The notes: a model not told the origin generated them from the letters alone. A DNA stretch of 64,000 bases from CAVWXT01 sp963759115 (GCA_963759115.1 CAVWXT010000004.1:1-64000); one strand, 5' to 3'. Shown: positions 20,303-29,190, numbered from the stretch's first letter. Program-made: numbers and translations.

Positions 20303-21135
20303 ATGATCGAGAAAGAGTATGACATCAGCGGAGCGATCGTGTTCTGGTCGCTTCAGCCCACCTCCTACCAAGCAGTGCGGGAGGCGTTCGAGGCAATGGG
20401 CTACGCCGACTGTGTGCCCAACCCCCGGACAGACCAATCGGCGCTGGAGAACAGCATCAAGGCCATCTACGGCACGAAGAACAAGGCCGTGGTGAGCCGC
20501 AAGCAGCCGAAACGCAACGGCGTGGAGTTGGTCAACATCGAGCGGAACGCCACGCGGAACGCCTACGTGACCAACTTCGGCGCCAAGGTGCTCAGCGGCC
20601 GGGTCAAGGCGGACTTCGGCTACGCCGACGAGTATCGCTTGACCGAGGAGTTCTTGAAGCTCAAGGCCCGGCTGACCACCACGGCCGTAGGGCAAGCTCT
20701 GATTGCCGTGCTGGAGAAGATGGACGGCATGACCGGCCTCAAGCCCGGCGTGTACTACATCCCCGAGCACCACCTGAAGCGCTGGAAAGAACTGGCCGAG
20801 CGGGTCGAGGGTTGTCAGGAGGGCAACAAGATCACCACCGCACGGGTGGCGATGGACGACGGAACCGCCCGGACCATCCGGGACACCTTGACCCGCGAAG
20901 TCCACGAGAAGGCCGCCAAGCTGTTGGACGACGTGAGCAAAGGCACGCTCAACGACACCCAGCTTCAATTCCGGGCCAAGCAGGCGCAGGAGTTGGTCGA
21001 CCGCGTGAATCTCTACTCCAGTATCCTCAACGAAGGGCTGGAGGGACTCAAGAGCGTGGCTCAACTGGCCAACGGCGCCGCGGCGGCAGCAGTCATGCAG
21101 GACTTCGCCGCCTCGGGAATCGGACTGTGCGCTGA
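20303..21135 (+). CDS. Conserved phage/ICE-type protein of unknown function (DUF6744-like)
   Basis: Starts at the ATG 20303, six bases after CAGGAG. About 275 residues of soluble, mostly helical sequence: VFWSLQPTSYQAVREAF, then a KNKAVVSRKQPKRNGVE stretch, FGYADEYRLTEEF, GVYYIPEHHLKRWKEL and a coiled-coil tail (about 200-270). From memory it resembles DUF6744 proteins of phages and plasmids; this is unverified. The open frame does not stop where the gene seems to end. It runs on to 21556 through the next gene in a wrong frame, so a base is probably lost near 21110. The frame to which it would shift stops at 21135, just before the hairpin at 21162. Confidence 0.6.
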
Positions 21136-21161
21136 GAAGGGTAGGGCGAGGCGTTCCCTTA

Positions 21162-21183
21162 CCGCCCTGGTGCGCCAGGGCGG
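21162..21183. other. Perfect nine-base-pair hairpin
   Basis: CCGCCCTGG / CCAGGGCGG with loop TGCG, between the preceding gene and the AAA ATPase. No T-run. Confidence 0.6.
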
Positions 21184-21221
21184 ACCTGGACCGTTTTACC
21201 CCGTGACGGAGGAGATGCCGT

Positions 21222-22395
21222 ATGGTTTGCAGGAGTACACCGAATCTGATCTTCTGGACCGTGGCGCAGACCGGCAAGGTCACGCCACTGATGACCGGCG
21301 AGCCTGGCTGCTGCAAGTCCAGAACTGTCGAAGCCTTCGCCCGCGCGATGGGGCGCCAGGCTTACACCTTGATTGGCTCATTGCGCGAGCCGGCCGACGT
21401 GGGCGGATATCCTTATCCCGTCCACGGGGAGCAGCCCTACATGGCCGTCATGCCGCCGAAGTGGGCGCAGGACTGCCAGCATGGTCAATGGGTGCTGTTC
21501 CTCGACGAGTTGACCACCTGCCCGCCGGCCGTACAAGCGGCGCTGCTTGGGCGTGATTGCCGAGAACCGCGTGGGCGACGCCACTCTGCCCGATACGGTG
21601 TGGAAGCTGGCCGCCTGCAATTCGCCCGACTGCGCGGCCAACGGTTCCGAGTTGGAGCCGCCGCTTGCTAACCGGGTTTGTCACCTGCCGTATGAACCGG
21701 ACATCGAGGCGTGGCAGCGGGGCATGGCCAACGGCCTGCAATTCCCGCTGCCGACCTTCGTGCCCCTGCCGTCCGACTGGGAGAAGTGCATCGGCCGCAA
21801 CACCGCCCTGATAGCCGCCTTCCATAAGCACAAGCCTGGTCTGCTGCAAGCCTATCCAAAGGAGCGGGCCAAGGCGTCCGGTGCGTGGCCGAGTATGCGA
21901 TCCTGGACCAATGCGGCCATCTGCGCCGCGGCGCTGGAGGCCATCGACGCCGAGCCACTGTTGCGCTACCGCGCGATTGCCGGCTGTGTGGGCGAAGAGG
22001 CAGCCTTGGAGTACCAGACGTGGGAGCAAGCCCTGGACCTGCCCGACCCCGAGGATTGGCTGGCCATTGCAGCCAACCACCGCAAGGGTAACGGCAGCGG
22101 AGGAATGGCGTTGGCCATCCCGCCCCGCTGCGATCAGGTCATGGCGGTGCTGGCGGCGCTGGTTGATCGCGTCAAGCGGTTCGGCCTAGACCCGAGCGGC
22201 AAGCCCACGGAAGCCCGCTGGCTGGCCGCGGTGGACTGCTTTGCCGAAGTGGCGAAGTGCTGGCTGGAACCGGCGATTGCGGCGGCCGGTCCGCTCTACT
22301 TCGCCGTGCCCCACGCCTCCGTATTGGTCAAGGCCCCGGCTGACTTCAGCAATCGGGTATTGGAGGTCCACCGCAGCATCTCGGCAGCGGCGTAG
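21222..22395 (+). pseudogene. MoxR-type AAA ATPase, one frameshift
   Basis: AAA+ ATPase of the MoxR group, which usually acts with a VWA-domain partner in metal insertion or complex remodelling. Start ATG 21222 follows GGAGGAG by seven bases. Walker A is GEPGCCKS near residue 28, then LREPADVGGYPYP. Walker B is VLFLDELTT. The frame breaks near 21545 and continues as IAENRVGDATLP, KLAACNSP (sensor 1) and LANRVCHLPY. A helical C-terminal half follows to ISAAA. Total about 390 residues. Thirteen bases separate it from the VWA gene, a classic MoxR-VWA pair. Confidence 0.83.
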
Positions 22396-22407
22396 GGAGG
22401 ATCAGCT

Positions 22408-23886
22408 ATGAACAATCAGAAGTTGGCGGCAGCGCGGATCCTGGCTGCCCGCAAGATGCCCTACATGACGCATCAAGTCTTGTCGCTCATCCCGGTTGAG
22501 CGGCCAGGACTGGCGACAATGGCCGTAGACGAGTATTGCCGGCTCTACTTCGACCCGATGTTCCTGGAGGGCCGAGACTTGAAGCATCTGGCGTTCGTGG
22601 TCTTGCATGAGGCGATCCACGTCTGGGGAAAGCACTGCAAGCGCTGCCGGCGATTGCTGGGCGAGAAGCCCCCGCAGGATCGGTTGGGGATTTGGCGACA
22701 GGCCGTCGACGCCGCCGTGAACGATGTCTTGGAGCAGTCTGGCCTGCGCTGCCCGGATGAGGGAATCACGCCGACCAAGCTGGGCCTACCCCGGAACAAG
22801 TCAGCGGAGGAATACTTCAACCTGTTGCTGGAGCGGGCCAAGCAAGAGGAAGAGCAACAGCGTCAGCAAGACCAGCAGAAACAACAGTCCGAAGGCGGCG
22901 AGGAGAGCCAGCAGGACCAGCAGCCCGGCGAAGGCCACGAGGATCAGGACGACCAGGGCGAGGATCAGGAAGGCCAGGGCGATAGCCAAGACCCCGGAGA
23001 TCAGGATGGCGAAGGGCAAGATGCCGAGAGCGATCAGCCCGGCGAGGATGAGGGAAAAGGGCAACAAGACAGTGAACGTGAGGGCCAGGACAGCGAAGGG
23101 GAAGTCTCGGACGGAGACGGCGAAAGCGAGGCAACCGCTGCCGAGATTGGTGGGAGCGCTGCCGATGGCCAACCGCGGCCGTGGGAAGACGGCCTGCCCT
23201 CCGAAGATCATCCCGGCATGGCCGAGCATGACCAGAACATCATCGAAGCGGCCGTGGCAAAAGCCATCGAACAGTACGAGCAGCAGCGGGGGCGTGGCAG
23301 CGTGCCCGGTGGTTTGGCCCGTAGCGCAGCCGAGTTGCTCCACCCCAGGATCGATCCGGCCAGGGAGTTGCTCGCCAAAGTGAAGTACGCCGTGGGTTGC
23401 ACCTCCGGCTTTGGGGATTTCACCTACCGCAAGCCCAACCGGCGACAGCCGGCCGGCGGTGCGCTCCTGCCGGCCCATGTGAAGCCAATACCCCGCGTCA
23501 CACTGATCGTCGATACCAGCGGCAGCATGGAAGAGTCGGACCTTTCCCTGGCGCTCGGCGTGATTGGCAACGCCCTGCGGTCCCTGCCCGATCCGCGCGG
23601 CTTACGGGTGCTGGCCGGCGATACCGCCGTGGCGTGTGCCAAGAACGTCTTTCGCCCCGAACAGGTGGAATTGGCCGGCGGCGGTGGAACCGACATGGCC
23701 GCCCTGATCGTGGCAGCGGCCGAAGAGCGGCCTGCCCCCAAGGCAATCCTGGTTGTGACCGATGGTTACACCGGCTGGCCCCAAAAACCTGTCGGCCCGC
23801 GGGTGGTGGCGTGCCTCACACACGCGCGGACCGCCGAGAGCGTGCCCAAGTGGATAGATACCGTCGTCCTGAACCCCGAGGAGTAG
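22408..23886 (+). CDS. VWA-like protein with N-terminal metallopeptidase-like domain (partner of MoxR ATPase)
   Basis: 492 residues. The N-terminal domain (about 1-135) has HEAIHVWGKH, an HExxH zinc-peptidase signature as in DUF2201/COG3864 proteins. Residues about 140-270 are a striking Gln/Glu/Asp/Gly linker with almost no hydrophobics. The C-terminal VWA domain has the MIDAS motif DTSGSM near 372 with the GGGTD Thr and VVTDG later. Such proteins bind divalent metal and act with MoxR ATPases. Whether the HExxH is active is not known. It is intact in one frame, unlike its ATPase neighbour. Confidence 0.85.
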   Translation: MNNQKLAAARILAARKMPYMTHQVLSLIPVERPGLATMAVDEYCRLYFDPMFLEGRDLKHLAFVVLHEAIHVWGKHCKRCRRLLGEKPPQDRLGIWRQAVDAAVNDVLEQSGLRCPDEGITPTKLGLPRNKSAEEYFNLLLERAKQEEEQQRQQDQQKQQSEGGEESQQDQQPGEGHEDQDDQGEDQEGQGDSQDPGDQDGEGQDAESDQPGEDEGKGQQDSEREGQDSEGEVSDGDGESEATAAEIGGSAADGQPRPWEDGLPSEDHPGMAEHDQNIIEAAVAKAIEQYEQQRGRGSVPGGLARSAAELLHPRIDPARELLAKVKYAVGCTSGFGDFTYRKPNRRQPAGGALLPAHVKPIPRVTLIVDTSGSMEESDLSLALGVIGNALRSLPDPRGLRVLAGDTAVACAKNVFRPEQVELAGGGGTDMAALIVAAAEERPAPKAILVVTDGYTGWPQKPVGPRVVACLTHARTAESVPKWIDTVVLNPEE

Positions 23887-23889
23887 AGC

Positions 23890-24096
23890 ATGTTCAAGCA
23901 CACCGAACAGATTGCCGCCCTGCTGCGTCAGGGCAAGAGGGCGGAGGCGCGCATACGGCGCGACCGCTATTGGGACGAGCAGATGGCCAAGGCCAAGGCT
24001 GGCGAGGTGATCGACCTCAGCGACCTACTGGCAGGCGATGAGGCGTTTGTGATCGACGACATCGAGAAGGCGGAGCAGCGCGAGGCGAGCCGCTGA
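23890..24096 (+). CDS. Small charged protein of mobile module
   Basis: 68 residues, three bases after the VWA stop, so co-translated. Highly charged and helical (QIAALLRQGKRAEARIRRDRY, later LLAGDEAFVIDDIEKAE). No known family; the coupling suggests an accessory of the MoxR/VWA pair. Confidence 0.6.
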   Translation: MFKHTEQIAALLRQGKRAEARIRRDRYWDEQMAKAKAGEVIDLSDLLAGDEAFVIDDIEKAEQREASR

Positions 24097-24155
24097 GCCA
24101 AGGCAGGATGCCGCCAGAGTCCGAATTGTCACCAACAACCCTTGGAGATTTGAGC

Positions 24156-24884
24156 ATGGGATTGACCATTCACTACTGCCTGAAAAGCAGCGCAGCCGAT
24201 GCCGGTGCGCTGGTCGCCAAGCTGCGGCAAAAGGCCATGAACCTGCCCTTCACAGAGGTCGGAGAGGTCGTTGACCTCCAGGGCAAGGCGTGCGATTTCG
24301 ACCAGTGCGACCGCGACGATCCCAACCGCTGGCTGTTGATCCAGGCCGGGCAATACCTGGACGACCCCAGGGACAGCCACATCAGCTACAACCTGGCCCC
24401 AACCCACGTCATCGCCTTTTCGACTTGGCCGGGCGAGGGATGCGAAGAGGCCAACTTCGGCCTCTGCCAGTATCCGCGCTTTCTCAGTGTGGAACAACAC
24501 GGCCATCGGCGGAGCATCCCGACCCACCGCGCCGGATGGTCCTGGCGCAGCTTCTGCAAGACGCAGTACGCCAGCAATGCGGCGTGCGGTGGCGTGGAGA
24601 ACTTCCTCCGCTGCCATTTGCTGGTGGTGGCGCTGCTCGACTATGCCAAGGAACTGGGCATCTTGGCCGATGTCAGCGACGAAGGCGGCTACTGGGAGAA
24701 GCGGGACGCCGAGGCGCTGGCCAAAGAAGTCGGCGAGTGGAACGGCTTTATCGCCGCCTTCGCCGGGCAACTCAAAGACGCCCTTGGCGACGGCCCGATA
24801 CAGCCCGTTTCTGAGATTACCAAGTTCCCCAACTTCGAGCACCTGGAAGCGGAGGGAGTAGACGCACTGAGACAAGGCGGTTGA
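24156..24884 (+). CDS. Conserved hypothetical protein of mobile module
   Basis: 242 residues from ATG 24156, eight bases after TTGGAG. Soluble; starts MGLTIHYCLKSS. It has several Cys and aromatic residues (CDFDQCDRDD, AFSTWPGEGCEEANFGLC) and a middle segment FCKTQYASNAACGGVENF. No catalytic motif recognised. The word ATGCCGCCAGAG lies about 40 bases upstream of its start, as before other module genes. Confidence 0.65.
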   Translation: MGLTIHYCLKSSAADAGALVAKLRQKAMNLPFTEVGEVVDLQGKACDFDQCDRDDPNRWLLIQAGQYLDDPRDSHISYNLAPTHVIAFSTWPGEGCEEANFGLCQYPRFLSVEQHGHRRSIPTHRAGWSWRSFCKTQYASNAACGGVENFLRCHLLVVALLDYAKELGILADVSDEGGYWEKRDAEALAKEVGEWNGFIAAFAGQLKDALGDGPIQPVSEITKFPNFEHLEAEGVDALRQGG

Positions 24885-24938
24885 CAAGTGGCCGCCGAAG
24901 CGCGGGCATCAGTGGCAGGATGCGGCCCGGCCCGGCCG

Positions 24939-25014
24939 CCCGGTTCTGTGTGAGCAAGCGCGCCGACGCCTCCCGGTGATGGGAGAGCAAGTGCCCCATG
25001 CCGCCAGAACCGGG
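24939..25014. other. Intergenic hairpin with GCCGCCAGA motif
   Basis: CCCGGTTCTG (24939-24948) and CAGAACCGGG (25005-25014) are perfectly complementary. The right arm is preceded by ATGCCGC, so ATGCCGCCAGA spans loop and arm as in the 19.7 kb hairpin. No T-run. The next start is 43 bases on. Confidence 0.7.
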
Positions 25015-25056
25015 TGAGCGTGCCGAGTTGACCAACCCAGACCCAAGGACAATGCC

Positions 25057-25461
25057 ATGCTGACCGTGCGAATCACGATGGAGGGCGGAGTGATCCAAGA
25101 CATGCAATGCCCCGCGGGTGTTCGCGTCGTTGTCCACGATTACGACGTGGACAGCTCCGAGGATGACCTGCGTGAGGACGAAGACGGGCAGAAGTACGTC
25201 GAGGGCACCTGGGGCTCGATGGAAGGCCCCGGCATGACGCCGCACGTCGTCGTGGTGGGCAGCCCGTTCGACGGCATAACCATCTACGGGCCGTTCCCCG
25301 CGGTCCACAACGCCAACGATTGGGTCGGGTGCAACAGCGTGACCGACCTGGACGACATGGACTGGTGGGTCGTTGGCTTGGAATCCCCGTACCCCGACGA
25401 AGAGAGGGAGAACCATGTTGCAATTCGCCAAGCACCCGACCAGGGACGAGACGCTCGTTAG
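25057..25461 (+). CDS. Acidic hypothetical protein of mobile module
   Basis: 134 residues, acidic, beginning MLTVRITMEGGVIQD and containing YDVDSSEDDLREDEDG and PHVVVVGSPFDGI. Its last 15 codons overlap the start of the next gene in another frame. The distal tail may therefore be a frame artefact. Confidence 0.55.
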   Translation: MLTVRITMEGGVIQDMQCPAGVRVVVHDYDVDSSEDDLREDEDGQKYVEGTWGSMEGPGMTPHVVVVGSPFDGITIYGPFPAVHNANDWVGCNSVTDLDDMDWWVVGLESPYPDEERENHVAIRQAPDQGRDAR

Positions 25462-25678
25462 CCGGCGGCGAATCTGGCGGTCGAAGTGCCGGCGGTATCG
25501 GGTGGCCCACTACCGCTGCCGATACGGCCCGCAGTGCGGTCCCCACGCCATGCCGCAGGTCTATTACGCCCAGAAGTTCGACGCCACCGTGGGCGTCTGG
25601 GACATCCTCAGGCGCTGTCGCACGAAGAACGCGGCGCTCAAGGTCTGTGAGAGGGATGAGAAGTCGAAGCGACGATGA
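25415..25678 (+). CDS. Small basic protein of mobile module
   Basis: 87 residues from the ATG at 25415, preceded by GAGAGGGAG. Very basic (RRRIWRSKCRRYR) with several Cys/His/Tyr, suggesting nucleic-acid binding, but no zinc motif is complete. Overlaps the preceding gene by 47 bases. Confidence 0.5.
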   Translation: MLQFAKHPTRDETLVSRRRIWRSKCRRYRVAHYRCRYGPQCGPHAMPQVYYAQKFDATVGVWDILRRCRTKNAALKVCERDEKSKRR

Positions 25679-25711
25679 TCGAACCCAGTCCACCCCAGCG
25701 GAGCCAAAGCC

Positions 25712-26416
25712 ATGTCCACTGTTGTCGCTGCCGCTGCGTCTGCCGTCAGAAAGAGGCAGAAACGCGGCTACCGTTTCGACGAATTGAGCGAGGCAGCGCA
25801 GGCGGCCGCCCGAGAATGGTTCAGGAAGAGGTACGAGTGGGACAGCGGCAATTCCGACAGACTGACCGAGCAGTTCCAGCAAGACCTGGAATCCCAGTAC
25901 GGCATGAGCGGCATGAAGGTCTGGTGGAGTCTCAGTTCGTGCCAGGGCGACGGCGTGTCGTTCGAGGGGGAGCCCAACATCGAGGAAATGGCAGCAGCCT
26001 GCGCTGAAGGCCAGGGCTGGCACGCCGCGGCCTGTCAGCAACTCCGCAAGCTCATCGACACGGCCAAGGTGACGGCGTTTCTGGCCGGCTGCCAAGACGA
26101 CCCGGAGTGGCGAGTGGTCATCCGGCACGAGGGCCGCTACTACGGCTGGCAGAGCATGAACGTCAACGTCTACTGCCAAACCGCGTGGGGCGACATCGAG
26201 GTCTGCCAGAACACGTTGGATGAAATCGCTACCCTGGCCGCCGAAGCGGTCTGCGAGATTTGCAGCGAAGCCTGCGAAATCCTGGAGACCCAAGGCTACG
26301 CAGAGATCGAATACCACGAGTCGGACGAGTGGATTGCCCAAGAGTGTGACGCCAACGAACGGCTCTTTCGTCGGAACGGTACGCCGAGCAAGGCACGTTG
26401 GGGAGCAACACCGTGA
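25712..26416 (+). CDS. Hypothetical protein of mobile module
   Basis: 234 residues. After a basic N-terminus comes FDELSEAAQAAAREWFRKRY, a helical opening I associate with phage and plasmid proteins. It continues through WWSLSSCQGDGVSF and a Cys-containing helix (AVCEICSEACEILE). No enzyme motif. The next gene starts by GTG overlapping its stop. Confidence 0.65.
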   Translation: MSTVVAAAASAVRKRQKRGYRFDELSEAAQAAAREWFRKRYEWDSGNSDRLTEQFQQDLESQYGMSGMKVWWSLSSCQGDGVSFEGEPNIEEMAAACAEGQGWHAAACQQLRKLIDTAKVTAFLAGCQDDPEWRVVIRHEGRYYGWQSMNVNVYCQTAWGDIEVCQNTLDEIATLAAEAVCEICSEACEILETQGYAEIEYHESDEWIAQECDANERLFRRNGTPSKARWGATP

Positions 26417-26622
26417 GACGGCACCATTGCCAGCCCGCCTGTAGCTGCGTCCCCTCCGCCACCTGTTGGTGTTGCGGTGAGACGAAGCCGCTGGGCGAGA
26501 CGGAGAACACCATCGACCCCAAGATTCGCGTCTGCCGCCCTTGCTGGCAGAACATCCAACGCGCCCCCGTGTCGGCCTTTGCCGCCGTTGGCCGGGCGCT
26601 GGCCCAGTACAATTCCTACTAA
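26413..26622 (+). CDS. Small Cys-rich (zinc-ribbon-like) protein
   Basis: 69 residues. GTG start at 26413 overlaps the previous TGA (GTGA), typical of coupling. Contains CWCCGE and, 24 residues later, CRPCW, a CxxC...CxxC pair consistent with a zinc ribbon, plus an extra CxxxC near the start. Confidence 0.55.
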   Translation: MRRHHCQPACSCVPSATCWCCGETKPLGETENTIDPKIRVCRPCWQNIQRAPVSAFAAVGRALAQYNSY

Positions 26623-26639
26623 CCCCAAGGAGCCTTTCG

Positions 26640-27302
26640 ATGCGACTCTCCCAACAGTATCAACCCCTGACCCTGGACGACGTGGTGGGGCAGCCGGCCA
26701 TTGTGCGGCGGCTCAAGCGGCTGGTGGCCGCGCCCGCCTCCTGCTGTCTGCTCTTTGAGGGCCGTGGCGGCGTGGGTAAATCGGCGACCGCCAAGGCCCT
26801 GATCCACGACCTGGGCGTCTGCCCGTTCTCGGGGCTGCTGGAGTATTCCGCCGCCAACCTGAACATCGAAGAGGTTCGCCGGTTGTTTGGCCAGACCTTC
26901 CGAATGCGCCCGATGACCGGCAGCCCGTGGCACATCCTCCTGGTCGAGGAACTGGAGCTTATCGTCAGCAAGCACGTCAACGCCGCGCTGAAGGATGAGC
27001 TTGGCGAGCAGCACATGCCCGAGCGGCTGATCGTGGTGGCCACCAGCAATGATGTCAGCACGCTCGACGAGGCCCTCTTGCAGCGGTTCGAGGTCTTTCC
27101 CTTCTCCGCCGGGCCCACGTTTGCGGAAGCCTGCCAGGAGCGGCTGGCGTGGATCTGGCAGCAGGAGGTCGGCGCGGACGTGCCGTTGCCTGTCGGCGTG
27201 GAACAACTAGGCTGGCGGAATGACAGCTTCTCGATGCGCCGGGCGCTGACGGCCTTGAGTGGGGCAGTCGAGTTGCACCGGACAAGGGAGGTGGCGGCAT
27301 GA
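26640..27302 (+). CDS. Clamp-loader/RuvB-like AAA ATPase
   Basis: 220 residues from ATG 26640, seven bases after AAGGAG. N-terminal LDDVVGQPAIVRRLKRLV is the box II region of replication factor C/DnaX-type ATPases. Walker A is GRGGVGKS. Walker B is degenerate (LLVEELEL, Glu-Glu instead of Asp-Glu). Sensor 1 is VVATSND, with LLQRFE (arginine-finger region). Shorter than bacterial DnaX (over 350 residues), it lacks most of domain III. It may load a partner or handle DNA for the mobile element; function is inferred from family only. Confidence 0.8.
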   Translation: MRLSQQYQPLTLDDVVGQPAIVRRLKRLVAAPASCCLLFEGRGGVGKSATAKALIHDLGVCPFSGLLEYSAANLNIEEVRRLFGQTFRMRPMTGSPWHILLVEELELIVSKHVNAALKDELGEQHMPERLIVVATSNDVSTLDEALLQRFEVFPFSAGPTFAEACQERLAWIWQQEVGADVPLPVGVEQLGWRNDSFSMRRALTALSGAVELHRTREVAA

Positions 27303-27604
27303 AAGCCCCTGACCTTTACCGTAGCGACCCCTTGCTGGGACTGTCTTACCGCGACTTGATGCAGGAGACACGCCGGCTGAAGAGAGCGAACCGCCGTCTG
27401 GCAAAGACGATCCGCGCCTTGGCCAACACTTCCGAGGATGCCGAGTTCGCCTTGCACAATCCCCTGGCCACGAAAAAGCCGTGGCGCGGGAGCGCACCCG
27501 AGAACACCCGCCAGACCCTGCTCATCGCGGGCATGGATTGCCTAGCCGGGCAGCGAGACCTGTTCGAGACTGACGGCGAGGCCGCCAGAACCTGTGAGAG
27601 CTGA
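27299..27604 (+). CDS. Small coiled-coil protein of mobile module
   Basis: 101 residues, start overlapping the previous stop by ATGA. The helical segment YRDLMQETRRLKRANRRLAKTIRALA looks like a basic coiled coil. The 3' end carries the GCCGCCAGA word at 27581. Confidence 0.6.
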   Translation: MKAPDLYRSDPLLGLSYRDLMQETRRLKRANRRLAKTIRALANTSEDAEFALHNPLATKKPWRGSAPENTRQTLLIAGMDCLAGQRDLFETDGEAARTCES

Positions 27605-27612
27605 TAGCCGTG

Positions 27613-27705
27613 CCGTGCGTGGGCTGGGTGTAGGGGTACGCCGACCGCCCGCTTGACCGGACTCCTACCCGGTCGTGGGCTGCCCGCGCACGGCCGGCAT
27701 TTTTT
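27613..27705 (+). terminator. Terminator of the mobile-module operon
   Basis: CCGTGCGTGGGC (27613-27624) pairs with GCCCGCGCACGG (27682-27693) with one G-U pair, followed by CCGGCATTTTTT. The loop is 57 bases. The T-run makes it the only hairpin of this module that looks like a classical terminator. Confidence 0.65.
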
Positions 27706-27745
27706 GTGACATACCGACCATTACATACCCAGCGGAGATAGAGTC

Positions 27746-28663
27746 ATGGCAGTCTACGGGCTTACCAGGGCCAGCACCTTGCGTCAGGAGAAGTCGCCTG
27801 AGCGTCAGGCCGACGACATTTGCCAGTATTGCCGCCAGCACGGCCTGGGGGAGGCGAAGGTGCTACACGAGGAACTGGGCACCTCCGGCTGTAAGACGCG
27901 GTTCAGGGACCGCACCCAAGGGCGCTGGCTGCTCCTCAACGCCAAGGCCGGCGACGTGTTGGTGGTGACCAAACTGGACCGCATCGGCCGGTCGATCGGC
28001 GACATCCACGATACGCTGGACCGGCTCACGAAGCGGGCGGTGCGCCTGATCGTGTTGGAATTCGGCGGACGCTGCCTCGACCTGGACACGATGATGGGTA
28101 AGGTGATGGTGACCGTCTACGCCATCGTCGCCCAGATCGAGGCCGACAACATCCGGGAGCGGACGGCCGGCGGCCGGGAATGGCGCAAGGCCCACGGAAT
28201 GTGGTGCGTCTATGCCAGCTACGGAAAGCGCAAGATCATCGACCCGGACGGCACACGCCGCTGGGAATGGGACTTGGAACAGTTGGCTTACATCGCCGAG
28301 ATCGCAGAGCGGTTGGGCAGAGGCGAGGACGTTGGCTTGGTCGCGGCCGACTTCTGGCACCGTGGGATCAAGGACCACCGCGGCCTGCCGTGGGGCCAAA
28401 TGCAACACAAGCCGGGCAAGGGGACGGGGAACAAGTACGAACACTACCGCCGGGCGACGCGCTGGTTCCATCGCGCGAAGCACAGGGGAGAGCTGCCGTC
28501 TCCGTACGGTGCTGTGGCGGCGACCATCCCGGAATGTTCAAGGTTTACCGTGGAGAAACGGGCGAAGAAGGCCAACGGCACCAAACCCGTCGTCGACGAG
28601 AAAGCCGCCTGGACGGCGGAGCAGTGGCGGGAGTGGTTTGCGGTGGAGTTCCCGGGGAACTGA
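27746..28663 (+). CDS. Serine recombinase (resolvase/invertase family)
   Basis: 305 residues. The N-terminal catalytic domain begins YGLTRASTLRQ (nucleophile Ser about residue 10) with ERQ and VVTKLDRIGRS, the conserved Arg cluster. The E-helix region contains VTVYAIVAQIEADNIRERT. The C-terminal half is longer than a simple resolvase and basic (RRATRWFHRAKH) but shorter than large serine integrases. It ends 185 bases before a tRNA 3' half, so it is the likely integrase of the module. Some GC-rich Arg/Trp content is shared with the module proteins. Confidence 0.9.
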   Translation: MAVYGLTRASTLRQEKSPERQADDICQYCRQHGLGEAKVLHEELGTSGCKTRFRDRTQGRWLLLNAKAGDVLVVTKLDRIGRSIGDIHDTLDRLTKRAVRLIVLEFGGRCLDLDTMMGKVMVTVYAIVAQIEADNIRERTAGGREWRKAHGMWCVYASYGKRKIIDPDGTRRWEWDLEQLAYIAEIAERLGRGEDVGLVAADFWHRGIKDHRGLPWGQMQHKPGKGTGNKYEHYRRATRWFHRAKHRGELPSPYGAVAATIPECSRFTVEKRAKKANGTKPVVDEKAAWTAEQWREWFAVEFPGN

Positions 28664-28848
28664 GGTGCCTGTTGGTGCCGGCCGCCATCTATCGACGCAT
28701 CTTCACGGGCACAGTGTTGCCAAGAGTGTTGCCAACTCATGGGTTCGCGCGGGGTGGAAAAGGATCAGCCGCGAGTGCGCACCCCTCGATTTCTCGGGGA
28801 AAACGCGGGTTCGCGTTAAGTGCGCATGGTGTACGCACGTATCCTTAG

Positions 28849-28892
28849 AACTCATAATCCCTTGGTCGTAGGTTCGATCCCTACCGGGCCTA
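28849..28892 (+). tRNA. 3' half of a tRNA-Met/Ile(CAU) gene, probable attachment-site scar
   Basis: Anticodon loop CTCATAA (28851-28857, CAT 28853-28855). T-arm GTAGG-TTCGATC-CCTAC (28868-28884). Acceptor strand CGGGCCT and discriminator A at 28892. Upstream there is no AGGCCCG acceptor strand or D-arm, and the 5' anticodon stem does not pair. It is therefore only the 3' portion, as left at one end of an element integrated in the anticodon loop. Confidence 0.75.
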
Positions 28893-29190
28893 TTCACGGA
28901 AGTGATTGCGGTACAGCAAGCTGCTCATTTGGAAACTTTTCCGGCCGCCTTCCGAATGAAAGCACGCCGTCGCGTAAATCCTATATGCACTGTCAAAGGG
29001 CGCTGGCTGTCAGCCCAAAGCATATGGCGGGCGGACCCGACCCGCGAGCAGGCCTGACAGCGGGGGACGTTGTCCGCTGGCAGCCGCTCAGGATCGTTGC
29101 CGAGTCGGGGCAATTGTCAGCGCCTCTTACGAAGTGGCCCGCATCGGGCGTCTGCGCCGAGTCCCCGGGTTTGCCGTCAACTCGGGCGTC

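Noticed and set aside
28830..28892. Complete tRNA gene
   Set aside because: Acceptor 5' strand and D-arm are absent, and the 5' anticodon stem does not pair.
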